DNA of 64,000 nucleotides from Ischnura elegans (taxonomy: Eukaryota > Arthropoda > Insecta > Odonata > Coenagrionidae), in NCBI RefSeq assembly GCF_921293095.1, contig NC_060252.1, positions 2,294,001 to 2,358,000 on the forward strand, given 5' to 3'. Position 1 is the first letter of the stretch. The number at the start of each line of letters is the position of its first letter. The notes beneath the pieces are model-generated. The model was not told the origin of the DNA and made no database searches. It saw only the letters and a program-made list of their open reading frames with translations. Positions 33,340-43,264 of this stretch are shown piece after piece. Position numbers and translations under genes: made by a program.

Positions 33340-33850
33340 GTATACAATTGTATACAAAATGTGTACATTGTATACAAATTTGGCTTCATGCAATTGTATA
33401 CAGTGTATACAATTTACACATTTTCATACACTGTATACAATTGTATGAAATGTATACAATTGTATGAAATGTATACAATTGTATGAAATGTACACAATTG
33501 CATGAAATGTATACAATTGCATGAGATGTATACAACTGTATACATTTCATGCAATTGTATACATTTCATACAATTGTATACAGTGTATGAAAATGTGTAA
33601 ATTGTATACACTGTATACAATTGTATGAAGCCAAATTTGTATACAATGTACACATTTTGTATACAATTGTATGAAGCCAAATTTGTATACAATGTACACA
33701 TTTTGTATACAATTGTGTACAGGTTTATACAGGAAATCCTGTATAAAATTGTATACAATTGTATACAAAATATTCCTCACCAGAAGGTTTTTTGAAATGT
33801 ACACAATTGTATGAAATGTATACAATTGTATAACATGTATACACTTGTAT
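33340..33850. repeat. Left GTATACA palindromic repeat array
   Basis: Dozens of 'gtatacaattgtatac' and 'gtatgaaatgtatacaattg' units in both orientations. Any open frames through it (Tyr/Ile/Cys-rich) are an effect of the repeat. Confidence 0.9.
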
Positions 33851-33865
33851 AAAATGGATATAATA

Positions 33866-34080
33866 AGGTGATTTCCTAATATTTTTATCACCTGAATCAA
33901 AACATTACTACTTCTGGAGTACGTAGTTCACGCTTTTTGTTGATAACAATTTTCCGCGATTAAATGAAAAGTGAAAATTTTCAAGCGCTCGAAAGTGCGA
34001 GGGGTAAGTGTGAATGCCAGGAAAAACTTCGTGTGACGTCATTCTGCTTCCCGCTGCCGCAAGTTGTGAATTAGAATTAT
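33866..34080. repeat. Partial copy of the dispersed TA-flanked repeat
   Basis: Matches the first part of the 13151 copy, including 'actcctggagta'-like, 'gaaaattttcaagcgc' and 'gtgtgacgtcattctg' stretches. Confidence 0.65.
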
Positions 34081-34314
34081 AATACAAGTTATTGTTGTGA
34101 ACTTTACCTTCCTGTGTGTGAACAATGTTAACTGATGGACTCTTCAGTGAGCTGGCAATTAGATGGCTCTTTTGAGTTCTTAATTTGTGTTCCCATTAAT
34201 AATTGGTGCTAACTTTACCTTCTTGTTGGTGGACAATATTAGTTCATCGACTCATCAGTGAGCTGGCAATTGAAATATTGTTCTGAGTTCTTTATGTGTG
34301 TTAACATTGATCCC

Positions 34315-34520
34315 AGATAGCATGCTAAACTTGCTGCAAGCTTGTCATGACAAAGTTGCTAGTTTGCACCAAGCTTGTCATGACAAGCCTGCAAGCTTGA
34401 ATCAAACCTCCTAGTTACGCTTTTTCAAACGTGCAGCAAACTTGTCACATCACACCTGCTGAAAATGTGTAGTGTCACACCTGCTACATACTAGGAAAAC
34501 TAGTTCCACACCTACCATTT
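34315..34520. repeat. Short degenerate repeats
   Basis: Recurrent 'aagcttgtcatgacaa' and 'cacacctgct' motifs, two to three copies each. Not coding. Confidence 0.4.
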
Positions 34521-35070
34521 CTGTAGTGACACTTGCTGAGGAAAAACTGGCTTAAAATTTCTGCTAAATAAAATGCTCTCCTAAATAATGATCAATTTAC
34601 AACAACAAAATTTAAAATTTTCCACTCTATCAATTGTTAGTCATTTCACATGCACAGAATTTGGAAGCTAAATTTATTTAATAAAATGGGCAACAAATAA
34701 ATGCTGAAAAATTTATTTTTCTCATTAATTATGTACATGCTGAGGCAGCGGTGGAGTCATCGATAGTTAATCATTATCAATGAAGTGAGTGAAATACTTA
34801 CAAACTGAATAGGAAACATCAAAGACAGAAACACTTTTAAAAATTTATGACCCCCTAGGCCACACATGGTAATAACTAAAATACAGAAATCTTCAAAAGG
34901 TAAAAACATATTGCTCGAATTTTATCAAAACATTCACAAGTATGCTGATTGGCTTTGAGAATGTAAAATTAAAACTTCATTCTTTTGAATTCTTGTTTAG
35001 TTATGGGAATACAAGGTGGTGCATGGAACTTATATGGTTACATACTTATAGATCGTTACTGATGAACTTA

Positions 35071-36332
35071 TTAAGCAAAATTATTGTCCTCATCAGCCTG
35101 ATCCTCGGTCTGTTTATTCTGCCAATCCCTGAAGAGAAAATAGTAATTACTCCTTGTGAAATGATATATCATGTATCATGGAACATTATAGTGTATACCT
35201 ATTGTAAGAGGGAATGGAAAATATGAAGAAAATGTCTGGGATGATCAAATTAGTGTGGCAGAGAAATGAGAAGCAACTACTTACTTTCTTATTTTCCCGA
35301 CCTCAGCCTGGTTGACCCAATTACTCAGACACCCTTTCAGCTCCACATCTGATGCATCACGGTAGACCCTTCTGCATACACCTATGAAATTATACAAAAC
35401 ATAGTTAATGTCACTTAATGTAATATATTAGAAGTTCATTTCAATGATCAATTATTATAATAATCTTAGAATATCTTATTGGATGCACTCACGAAAAATA
35501 ACAGGACACACTGGAGTGCTATAAAATGATTTCTTAACCGAATTCTTCTTAAGTTTGCCTGTAAGGGCTTACAGCTCTGGTACATTGTCATCCTAAGATG
35601 ACACAACATATTTTGAAGAAATTCATTCTCATTCATTTCTTCTACCAACTGCTACCAAACATTGCATCTAGAGATAAAAAAATACCAGATCAATGAAGAG
35701 TTAACAGCTAATACAAGAATAACAAAAATCATGTTGACAGCCAGAAGAAAAATTCACCAAAGAAATTAACACAATTGTCATGTTTAGTATGCACATGTAG
35801 TATGAGTGCACAAGTGCATATGAAATAACAAAAATCCAATCATACCATAATTTTTTAATATTCCATTGGACATTAATCCATACGCACTTCAAAATTATGT
35901 TGTACTTGAGTATTTTTATAGCACTTTGAATTCCAAGCACCTACGAATGTCTGGCGAGCTCAAGATATACTTCTGAAACTTTTTTACAAATGAAACTCTT
36001 ATGAAACTTTCTTACAAAAACTTAATTGTTCTTTCATTTAAAAAATCATACATTGTTTGAATCAGGATGGCAGCACACAAATTATCATTATTCACTTACC
36101 ATCTTTGGCTCAAATGAGGGATCTTCACTTATCCTACGGCAGAGTTTGATGAAATCCTCATCTGCTGTCAATGGCAATTGGCTGAAATTCATCTCCTCCA
36201 CATCATCATCCTTTCGCTTTGGGTCACAAGCCAATAAAGCATCTACTTTCCTCTCCAAGTGAGAAAACCCAGGTGCCATTCCTCCCATCCACATGAGGAG
36301 CTGGCTATTCTGTAGTTTTAATTTACTGCACC
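35071..36332 (-). CDS. DUF4806-like protein, four 3' exons
   Basis: Minus-strand exons 36332-36100, 35651-35573, 35381-35285 and 35128-35071, all with AG/GT borders and matching phases (0, 1, 2), ending in TAA. The first visible exon reads WMGGMAPGFSHLERKVDALL, then LPLTADEDFIKLCRRISEDP and SFEPKM. Later exons give QLVEEMNENEFLQNML, RRVYRDASDVELKG, and an acidic end DWQNKQTEDQADEDNNFA. The 'LPL..ED F..(L/F)C..I..D..FE.KM' pattern is that of DUF4806, a domain of unknown function common in transposon-rich arthropods. At least 154 residues; 5' exons not identified. It may be the element's own or a captured gene. Confidence 0.6.
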
Positions 36333-37299
36333 CTGTAAATATAAAAATGTTATAAATACACTAATACCAATTGATTTGCTTACATTACACTTCCTTAGCA
36401 GACTTGATACTTAATCATCATAAATCCTGCCTACATGCTTATCAAACAGGTGAAAACCATAGATTTTAATATACCACTAATTTTTCTATCAACAAACACG
36501 AGTAATTGATTACATAACAAAAATTTTAAGGATTGCAATCTTATTGTACAGAAACAACTTAGAAACGTGTTACTTATGCCCTTGAGTGCAATATGTCTGT
36601 TAAAATGTACTAAAGCACAAATCAATGCCTAAATTATTATGATCGGAGAGAGTTCAACTGATGGCTATGTTTAGAACAACTTATTAATTGCTATTATTCT
36701 TCGACATATTCCCAATAGTTACTCATTTTCAAGAAAAATCATTCATAAACGAGTTAATTGAGGTTGAGACTAATGTTTTAATGTCATAAAGAACTGTTAA
36801 CAAAGTGGATTCTACTGCGAGAACCCTGATATTTCAACTTTAACCGTCTCAATGGATTCTTTTCACTATGCCAGCGAAAGTAAAGACCATGCTAAATTGT
36901 AATTACCCTGAGAAGAAAATAATGAGTAATCTTAAATAATTATTGGATGGTAATTGGCGGTCCATTAATCATACATAAGTATCGAATGGAAAAAATGTTC
37001 CATTTACTTACATTAACATGGACAGCACAGCAGAGATGGATTGATGCTGACAATGGCAACTTCTTAAATCTATTCATGACGCTAAAAGCCACTGTTTCCG
37101 GGAATTCAAAAACTTATTCAGGCGTTGATTCAATTGTGCATGAAACAGTATTCTTTCAATCCCTTTTTGTCCGTATTCACTACGAAGACGGATTATTTTC
37201 TTCTTCCATAGCATACTTCAACGTATATTTGCTACTAATCAATATTTTTCATCACAGCTAAATTCGCCATCACAAAATAACGGTAACAAAAGATGGGCA

Positions 37300-37420
37300 A
37301 AAAAATCGATTGTACGTAATAATCGATTATTTGCTTTCGATTATTGCGACTATTGAATCGATTATGGACATCCGATTATTTTGCATAATCGATTATTTGA
37401 ATATAATCGGCGGGAATAAG
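37300..37420. repeat. Cluster of ATCGATTAT motifs
   Basis: 'atcgatta' or close variants occur about eight times in 120 bp, often as inverted pairs. It resembles the ends of some hAT-type repeats with degenerate short units, but no terminal TIR is clear. Confidence 0.5.
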
Positions 37421-38129
37421 AAGCGTGCTCACTTGCGAGAATTTTTTTTTTACATTTTCACCCCTTCTATAGTTTCAGAACAACAAATGAATGCTATTTT
37501 GAAGTTTACTATTGTTTATAGCAATTAACTAAGTTTAAACAAAGTTAGCAACAATGCTAAAAACATTTACCAGCATTAACGATTTCTACATACCTTACGG
37601 GTTAAACAGCAACAAATTAATGACTTATTAATCTACATTGTTCATAAGAAAATGTAAAGTTTAAATAAAGTTAGCAACTTTTAAAAATTTAACAATTTCC
37701 GCATGTTGTACGGTTGAGAAGAGTTGGCTGAGCCTTATACCTTTACTCTTTTTTGATTATAACAATTACTAAAATGTAAACAAATTTAGCAACTTTTACA
37801 AAAATTAAGAATTCCCACATTTTATACGGTTGAGAAACGTGGAATGAATGATACTCTTATTCTATTATGTTTATAACGATTACTAATGTTTAAACCAAGT
37901 TAGCAACAATTTTAGAAACATTTTCAAAATCTTAACCAACAATAAAGGAATGGTTTATTGGAACTCTATAGTGTTTATAATAATTTCTTAAGTTTAAAAA
38001 TAATTATCGACAATTTTAACACCATTTTTAAAGTAAAAATGCGTTACGGTGTAAAGAATAGAAAAAGACCATAGTTGTGGTGCTTTAACTCCCAAAGCCT
38101 GATATATACTCATTGATGTAAGCATACCT

Positions 38130-38494
38130 TTACATTGTATAAAATGTACAAATTTTATACAGCCTACACAACTGTATAAATTTTCATAAAATGAATAAAA
38201 TTTATACAATGTAAACATTTTATACAGCTTTATACAAATTCATACAAAATTTGCACATTGTACACATTCTGTATAAAATTGTATACATAGTATACAATTT
38301 ACACGTTTTATGCATTCTATACAGCTGTGTACAATTGTATACAAAATGTGCGCATTGTACACATTCTGTATAAAATTGTATACATTGTGTACAATTTACA
38401 CATTATATACATTCTATACAGCTGTATACAACTGTATACAAAATGTGTACATTGTATACATCCTGTTTAGAAATTGTATACAAAATTTTCACTG
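38130..38494. repeat. Right GTATACA palindromic repeat array
   Basis: Inverted counterpart of the left array, with three looser units of roughly 90-110 bp. Confidence 0.85.
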
Positions 38495-38715
38495 GGGAAG
38501 CTAAAATCTTGAACCATGTCCCGGAGTTTCCATTACATCCCGACAATACACAAACGAAAGGCATTTTTAACAAAAATATCTCACAAACACATTTCTGAAG
38601 CCCAGTGAATGAAATTAAAGAATAAGGGAAACTTCACCATTACCAGACACTCTATTTTTCACAAACTTAACCACAAAAATCCCTGAAACGTGGTGAGACG
38701 TTACGTAAACGATGC

Positions 38716-39524
38716 GGGCTCCATCGGCTTGTGAAGACAAGTGATCTTTCTAGGAGGATATGGCACGATGGCACCAGATGGCACCACCCGCGAAAGAAAA
38801 TAGTCCCAGACCGAATACAGTTTTATCGATGAGATACAATTTTATCGATGCATATGAATTTGCCAGTCCTCTTGCATCTTTTTTCGTCATTAAAGGAAAT
38901 AAAGAAACAAAACCTTTTTAGTAACTTCCTAAGCGCGATTTTTGTATCTTGATGGTCCACCCTCGTATTCAGGTACGAAAACTTCCTGTGCCGTCTGTGG
39001 TTGTTGCATATGCAAAAGGGGATTCATAAATAACTAAATATTTGATTCTGGGCTTATAATAAGAGTAAGTATATAAATGATTTCATTGTTTCCATTTTGT
39101 ACATTTTGAAGGTATATTAGGTGACAGTAAATAAATAAAGAAGAAAATAAAACGTGCAATGGGTGGTTGCATATGCAAAGGGGGATTAATTCATTACTAA
39201 ATACCGGTGCACAGATTTTCCCAAATTTATTGCAATTCATCATTCTCAACTATACCAAAGAAACGTGCATTAATTTTAACATGATTGGATCGATTTAATT
39301 TTTATGAAACGGGGAAGAAACGGCAAATTTCACGATAGCCGCGAACGTGAATAAGGAACTTGCATGAATTTTTTTTTTATTTCACAGGCGGACAGAAAAT
39401 TATTTTCTGAATACAGCGAAGAAAACCGCATGTAAATTTGAGTTTTCCTTCGCGAGATATTCAATGATAAATATAACGAATTTTAAAGCGCGGGCTTCTC
39501 AAATGGGTTACACTGCAAGGGAAG
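38716..39524. other. Non-coding spacer
   Basis: Nothing recognised. Confidence 0.4.
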
Positions 39525-39736
39525 GGTTTGACCAAAAAATACAAAAAACCCATTTTGTGACCTTTGACCTTGAATAAAAATTTTTGCACACACGTGATCG
39601 ATGGGGACTTTTCAGTATTTCATCAGAGTGGTATCCCTAAGGTTCATGCAAATTTTCAGCTTATTGGGAATTTATCCAGGGGTCAATGCCTATTTTGACC
39701 GGGCTATTTCGTTTTCTTTGATGAAGCAAACTACCC
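39525..39736. repeat. Dispersed TA-flanked repeat, end fragment
   Basis: Ends ..GCAAACTACCC|TA like the right end of 45972-46321. The rest matches, inverted, 13800-14010 of the longest copy. Confidence 0.6.
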
Positions 39737-39779
39737 TATTGTTAGCGGTCCCCAATCGCCAAGTCAAGGCATCTTCACA

Positions 39780-40660
39780 GGCTTAAAGATTCCTAGAAAA
39801 CCTTAATCGCCAAAATAGTTCCGTTCAGTTCACAATGAAAATGGAAGAAAATAGACTACTTCCCTTTTTGGACGTTCTCGTCAAGAAGAAATCTTACGGC
39901 ACTTCAGGACATTCAGTTCATTTTAAGAAAACGCATACTGATCGCAATTTGTATGTCAAATCACACCATTATCCTTGGAAAAAAGCATTGGTCATTGTGG
40001 CGGACAAGCAGAAGGTGTGGCAATTGTTTTTCAGTCAACGGCCACAAGGGAGCGTTGGAGCCATACAATTGAAGCGAAATAAACCCTATAATGCATAATT
40101 GGTGATGGCATTCATTATTTACCACGTCCGTATTCATCCCCACGCTACAGTCATCAAAACCCTAAACCATAGGGCATATGCCATCTCGGATGCTGATTCG
40201 CTCGCTAGAGAAAACAACACCTCCTTATCACGTTCCAAGGGAATGGCTTCGACCGGGAACTGATTCGGGAAATCGCGGGAGAAAGGAAGAAGAGAAAGGA
40301 GATGTGGCCCATTGGAGACTGCAAGAAAAGGCAAAGGCACATGCTCTCTTGCCATGCGTCGCAGGAGAGAATCGCAACAGTTCTCGCCAAACACGACGTT
40401 TTGACAAGATTCAAAAGCTCAGAGAAGATCTCTGACCTCCTCCGGAGTGAAAAATATCGTCACCCATCTGATATCTATGACAGAGTGTATGAAGTAATGT
40501 GTTCCTGTGGTCAATCATACATCGGGAAAACATCTAGATCCCTCAAACGCAGAATAGATGAACATCGCAATGCAACCGAAAAGAAACAAAATGTCGCCTT
40601 TCTGCGTTTGCGGATCTTGCATAATCGGAACCTGGGCATGTCTTTCTATTCCAAGAATCA
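39780..40660 (+). pseudogene. PLE fragment 4 (second family), RT end and GIY-YIG
   Basis: Fragments read RFLENLNRQNSSVQFTMKME, LLPFLDVLVKKKSYGT and KTHTDRNLYVKSHHYP, which are PLE RT C-terminal blocks. After frame changes comes the endonuclease core VYEVMCSCGQSYIGKTSRSL with RRIDEHRNA. It differs in sequence from fragments 2 and 3, so it is another family. Heavily decayed, with a deletion between the two parts. Confidence 0.8.
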
Positions 40661-40664
40661 AAAA

Positions 40665-41061
40665 TCAACCTGTCCACTGGGTGCCCAGTGCCCATGCTGG
40701 GTAGCCGTACGTGAGAAGGGGGCGTATCATGGCTAGGTAGACTGTCCTTCTGGTGTCGAGCTTCATTCGGCTTCTCCTGTTGAGCATTGGGTTGAGAGCA
40801 TTTGTTGCTGCTTGAGTCTTTTTAGTAGTATACGCTACATGATTGTTCCATGAAAGCTTAGGATCCAACATTACACCTAAGAATTTTACCTCGTTGGAAT
40901 CAGGAATTATTTCAGTTCCATAGTAGGTTTTTGTGGTATTTTTATATTTCGTTTTCCTGGCGAAAGTTATGGCGTTGCACTTGCTGGCGTTAATGTTGAG
41001 TTTCCAGTTTTCCATCCATTGCTTGACTTCGTTGAGGTGTTCTTGGACGTATTTAGCTGCT
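40665..41061 (-). pseudogene. Jockey-like LINE, RT C-terminal fragment
   Basis: Minus-strand frame with WMENWKLNINASKCNAITFA, FLGVMLDPKLSWNNHV and RPLLTYGYPAWALG, the region after the catalytic RT motifs in jockey-type elements. Truncated at both ends; it abuts the PLE fragment on the opposite strand. Confidence 0.75.
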
Positions 41062-41064
41062 CAT

Positions 41065-42291
41065 ATATTTTTGTTATTTTGCCACTTTGCACTTGTTTTC
41101 TATAGAATATGCTCTTATTGCACGTGACTGTGTTAAACATAGATTACACTAGAAAACTTTTTCCTGGTATTGATATGCAATTGGTGATTATGCCACCCTT
41201 GTGCAGCGTCCCTCCGTGAGTTTTTCCTTTCACCTTTTACAACATCGAGAGTGGGGGGGGGTTCAAGGAGGAATCCACTTCTGGTGTGGCGAGACCAGAT
41301 TTTTATGAGGTCAATGACTACAGTAACAGGCGTAAAGTTTATTGTTTCTGGAGAAGGAATCAAGTGGAGCAGGAGCACATTGAAGAGGGGCGGTGTTGCT
41401 CAAGTTAAGGTCTCGACCAACATCCATTCATTGGAAGCAGTTTCGTCCTGCTGAAATCCCCACTGGGAGTAAATTTCACAGCAATACAATTGTCATCTTT
41501 GGAAATGCCGTTGTTGTCCACGGATTCCCAGTGTTCTCGGGAAACGTAGCTACAGGGTATAATTTTCACGTTAATGTATTTAGATCTTGCATGAGTTTCC
41601 AAATATTTTCTGGGATATTTTCAAGATTTTCATCTACTTATGAAACTCCTCATCAGTAACATATAAAAGAACCTTAGGGTATTTCAGCAAATATGTATTG
41701 AGGTATGTGAAGTGGAAAGGCTGGGATGACCACCACGATGGCCATGGGCTGAAGAATGATTAGGTGAATGAATGGATATCAATTTGGTTTTAGTCAAACA
41801 GAAATTCCCTAGCTAAGACTTCAGAATTATGGCAGTTTCTGAGATGCCCCGACACTGAATTTTTTATTTAAAAAACTATATCGCAAGAGATATGTTTTTA
41901 ATCAATATATTTGCAAAAGGAGGAAGCAAAATTCTGTGCAGGGAGAGAAAGGAATCACGAATTTCAAAATACATTTCTCATACACATATATATGAGAGTT
42001 TCAAACTGTAGGAATGAACATGCAATACACAATAATAGCAAACTATCCAATTTTATTCATACCATACACAAAATTACACCGGAGAAATATAAAAGATAAC
42101 TTCACGTAAATGATAATTTTTGTAAAGATTAATCACCTCAATTAAAGACTGCTGTAATGGCAAGAACCTGAAAAAACTTCAGACGCAGGAATGTATGACA
42201 TTGCTTTGTAAGCATGGCACTCCCAGAACCCAAAACACCCAAACTACATTTGGCACACAACCCAAGGCATTCACACACACAGACATTCACT
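41065..42291. other. Spacer, likely including the 3' UTR of the ALDH16A1-like gene
   Basis: No gene recognised. Short open readings at 41250-41660 on both strands have no family likeness. The stretch just below 42292 is 3' of the ALDH16A1-like stop codon. Confidence 0.4.
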
Positions 42292-42545
42292 TCAGTTGCC
42301 GAACATGCCTCCCACTGGAATCCAAACAGCCTTGCTCAATGTCGCGTTCAGAAAGATCTCGGTGTAGTAGCGCCGACGCTCACTGCCACTGGTGCCACTG
42401 GTCCATTGTGCACTGTCACAGCCCCACACTGGCTTCATGCTAGGACATGCCAACGACTCACAGAGAGGCAGAGCCGAGCCAGGACACCAGATGGCACTGA
42501 CATCATGGTGGCTGGCCAACGTGGCACCCAGAGTCTCCACGTTGC
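42292..42545 (-). CDS. ALDH16A1: ALDH16A1-like, last coding exon
   Basis: The acceptor ..tattttgcag is followed by the exon at 42545, reading NVETLGATLASHHDVSAIWC, PSMKPVWGCD and SKAVWIPVGGMFGN then TGA (42294-42292). The pattern DVxAxW, LKPVW and AxWxPxG matches, from memory, the C-terminal end of ALDH16A1, an aldehyde dehydrogenase family member with a second ALDH-like domain. It joins the exon at 52596-52253 with a split Gly codon (G|GC), which supports one gene. Upstream exons lie outside the window. Confidence 0.8.
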
Positions 42546-43029
42546 CTGCAAAATAAAAATACCCAGAACAGAATTACTCCTCATTATCAACTAACTTCTT
42601 CATTTACTTCTACAATTACTCAATACAGTAAAACTTCCATTTTATGTAGTTTAATTCTATACTAAGTTTTGTTTTTACGACCCAACACTCAAGTGCGGTG
42701 GAAAGCATAGCATATTGCAATGGTGAAACTTTTATTTTACATCTGTTCCTGATTTTACACAGTTTTTTGATTTAGCACAGAATAAGCAAAGTATTGAAGA
42801 TAATTCTGATCTCAAATTCATCTATATTTTGTACAGTTTCACAAGGAATTACGCATGCTTATAGTTGGGTTTAATCGATTGAATCAAAATACAGGCAACG
42901 CATTACAATGAGTGGTATCGAACTAAGCTAGATTGATAACAGTGATGATGCTTTCCATTTACAAACCTCCAGTTATGTCCCCTAGAAAATACTTCACATG
43001 TTCCATGCAATAATCGGATACGATTGTTA

Positions 43030-43261
43030 AGGCCGTTTTACACGGTACACGGAATTGCGCAGGCTAGAGCTGCATCAATTTCTAAAATGGCGTGGAATTT
43101 CGCGAATGCATGAACGAAATTAGAACGGGCTATTTTGCCGTCTCACATCCACGCATTCTCGCATTTGTTCTAGCAATTCACCTCTTTGCACGACGCAATT
43201 TTGACTGCGCCTTCACACGTCCGTCAGATTGCGCAATTCTATGTACCGTGTAAAACGGCCT
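43030..43261. mobile_element. Harbinger-type MITE (232 bp)
   Basis: Ends AGGCCGTTTTACACGGTACA and, inverted at the right, AGGCCGTTTTACACGGTACA; both continue into GAATTGCGCA. Flanked by TTA on each side (43027-43029 and 43262-43264), the 3-bp duplication typical of PIF/Harbinger. Confidence 0.85.
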
Positions 43262-43264
43262 TTA

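Larger units (their letters stand above)
33324..38497. mobile_element. 5.2 kb TIR element with GTATACA arrays and an internal spliced gene
   Basis: Inserted in THAP copy B exon 1. Both ends are CCCCAGTGAAAATTTTGTAT in inverted orientation. Next to each end lies a long array of GTATACA-type palindromic repeats (33340-33850 and 38130-38480). Inside are a copy of the dispersed TA-flanked repeat (33866-34080), a loosely repetitive patch (34315-34520) and the DUF4806-like gene on the minus strand. No transposase family is recognised and no clear target duplication is present, so the superfamily is open. Confidence 0.75.
32640..38564 (-). pseudogene. THAP-domain gene copy B, broken
   Basis: Minus strand. 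The ATG is at 38564-38562, then MPFVCVLSGCNGNSG with the first zinc-binding Cys intact. A 2-nt loss follows, and after SR-type residues the exon is cut by the 33324-38497 element. It resumes at 33323 with FPKDPELKKKCIWAIRR and HFTPTKN to a donor at 33242/33241. After a 455-bp intron (acceptor before 32786), exon 2 reads VCELHIAPCDIRK and then a stop; ELKVPRLEEGTIASLLP follows in another frame. Clearly a pseudogene, but it informs copy A. Confidence 0.8.
32117..38715 (-). repeat. Arm B of the inverted THAP duplication
   Basis: Reverse-complement counterpart of 21895-29562. It is split within the exon-1 homologue by the TIR element at 33324-38497. Confidence 0.75.

Noticed and set aside
33414-33900. 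Long Tyr/Ile/Cys-rich open frames on the minus strand
   Set aside because: Produced by the GTATACA repeat array; no domain.
33319-38502. 8-bp duplication for the 5.2 kb TIR element (hAT assignment from CAGTG ends)
   Set aside because: GAAATCCC and GGGAAGCT do not match, and the inverted ends extend outward to CCCCAGTG, so a hAT assignment is not supported.
42214-42594. Plus-strand 126-codon frame
   Set aside because: Antisense to the ALDH16A1-like exon, which has family-specific motifs, splice borders and a matching partner exon.
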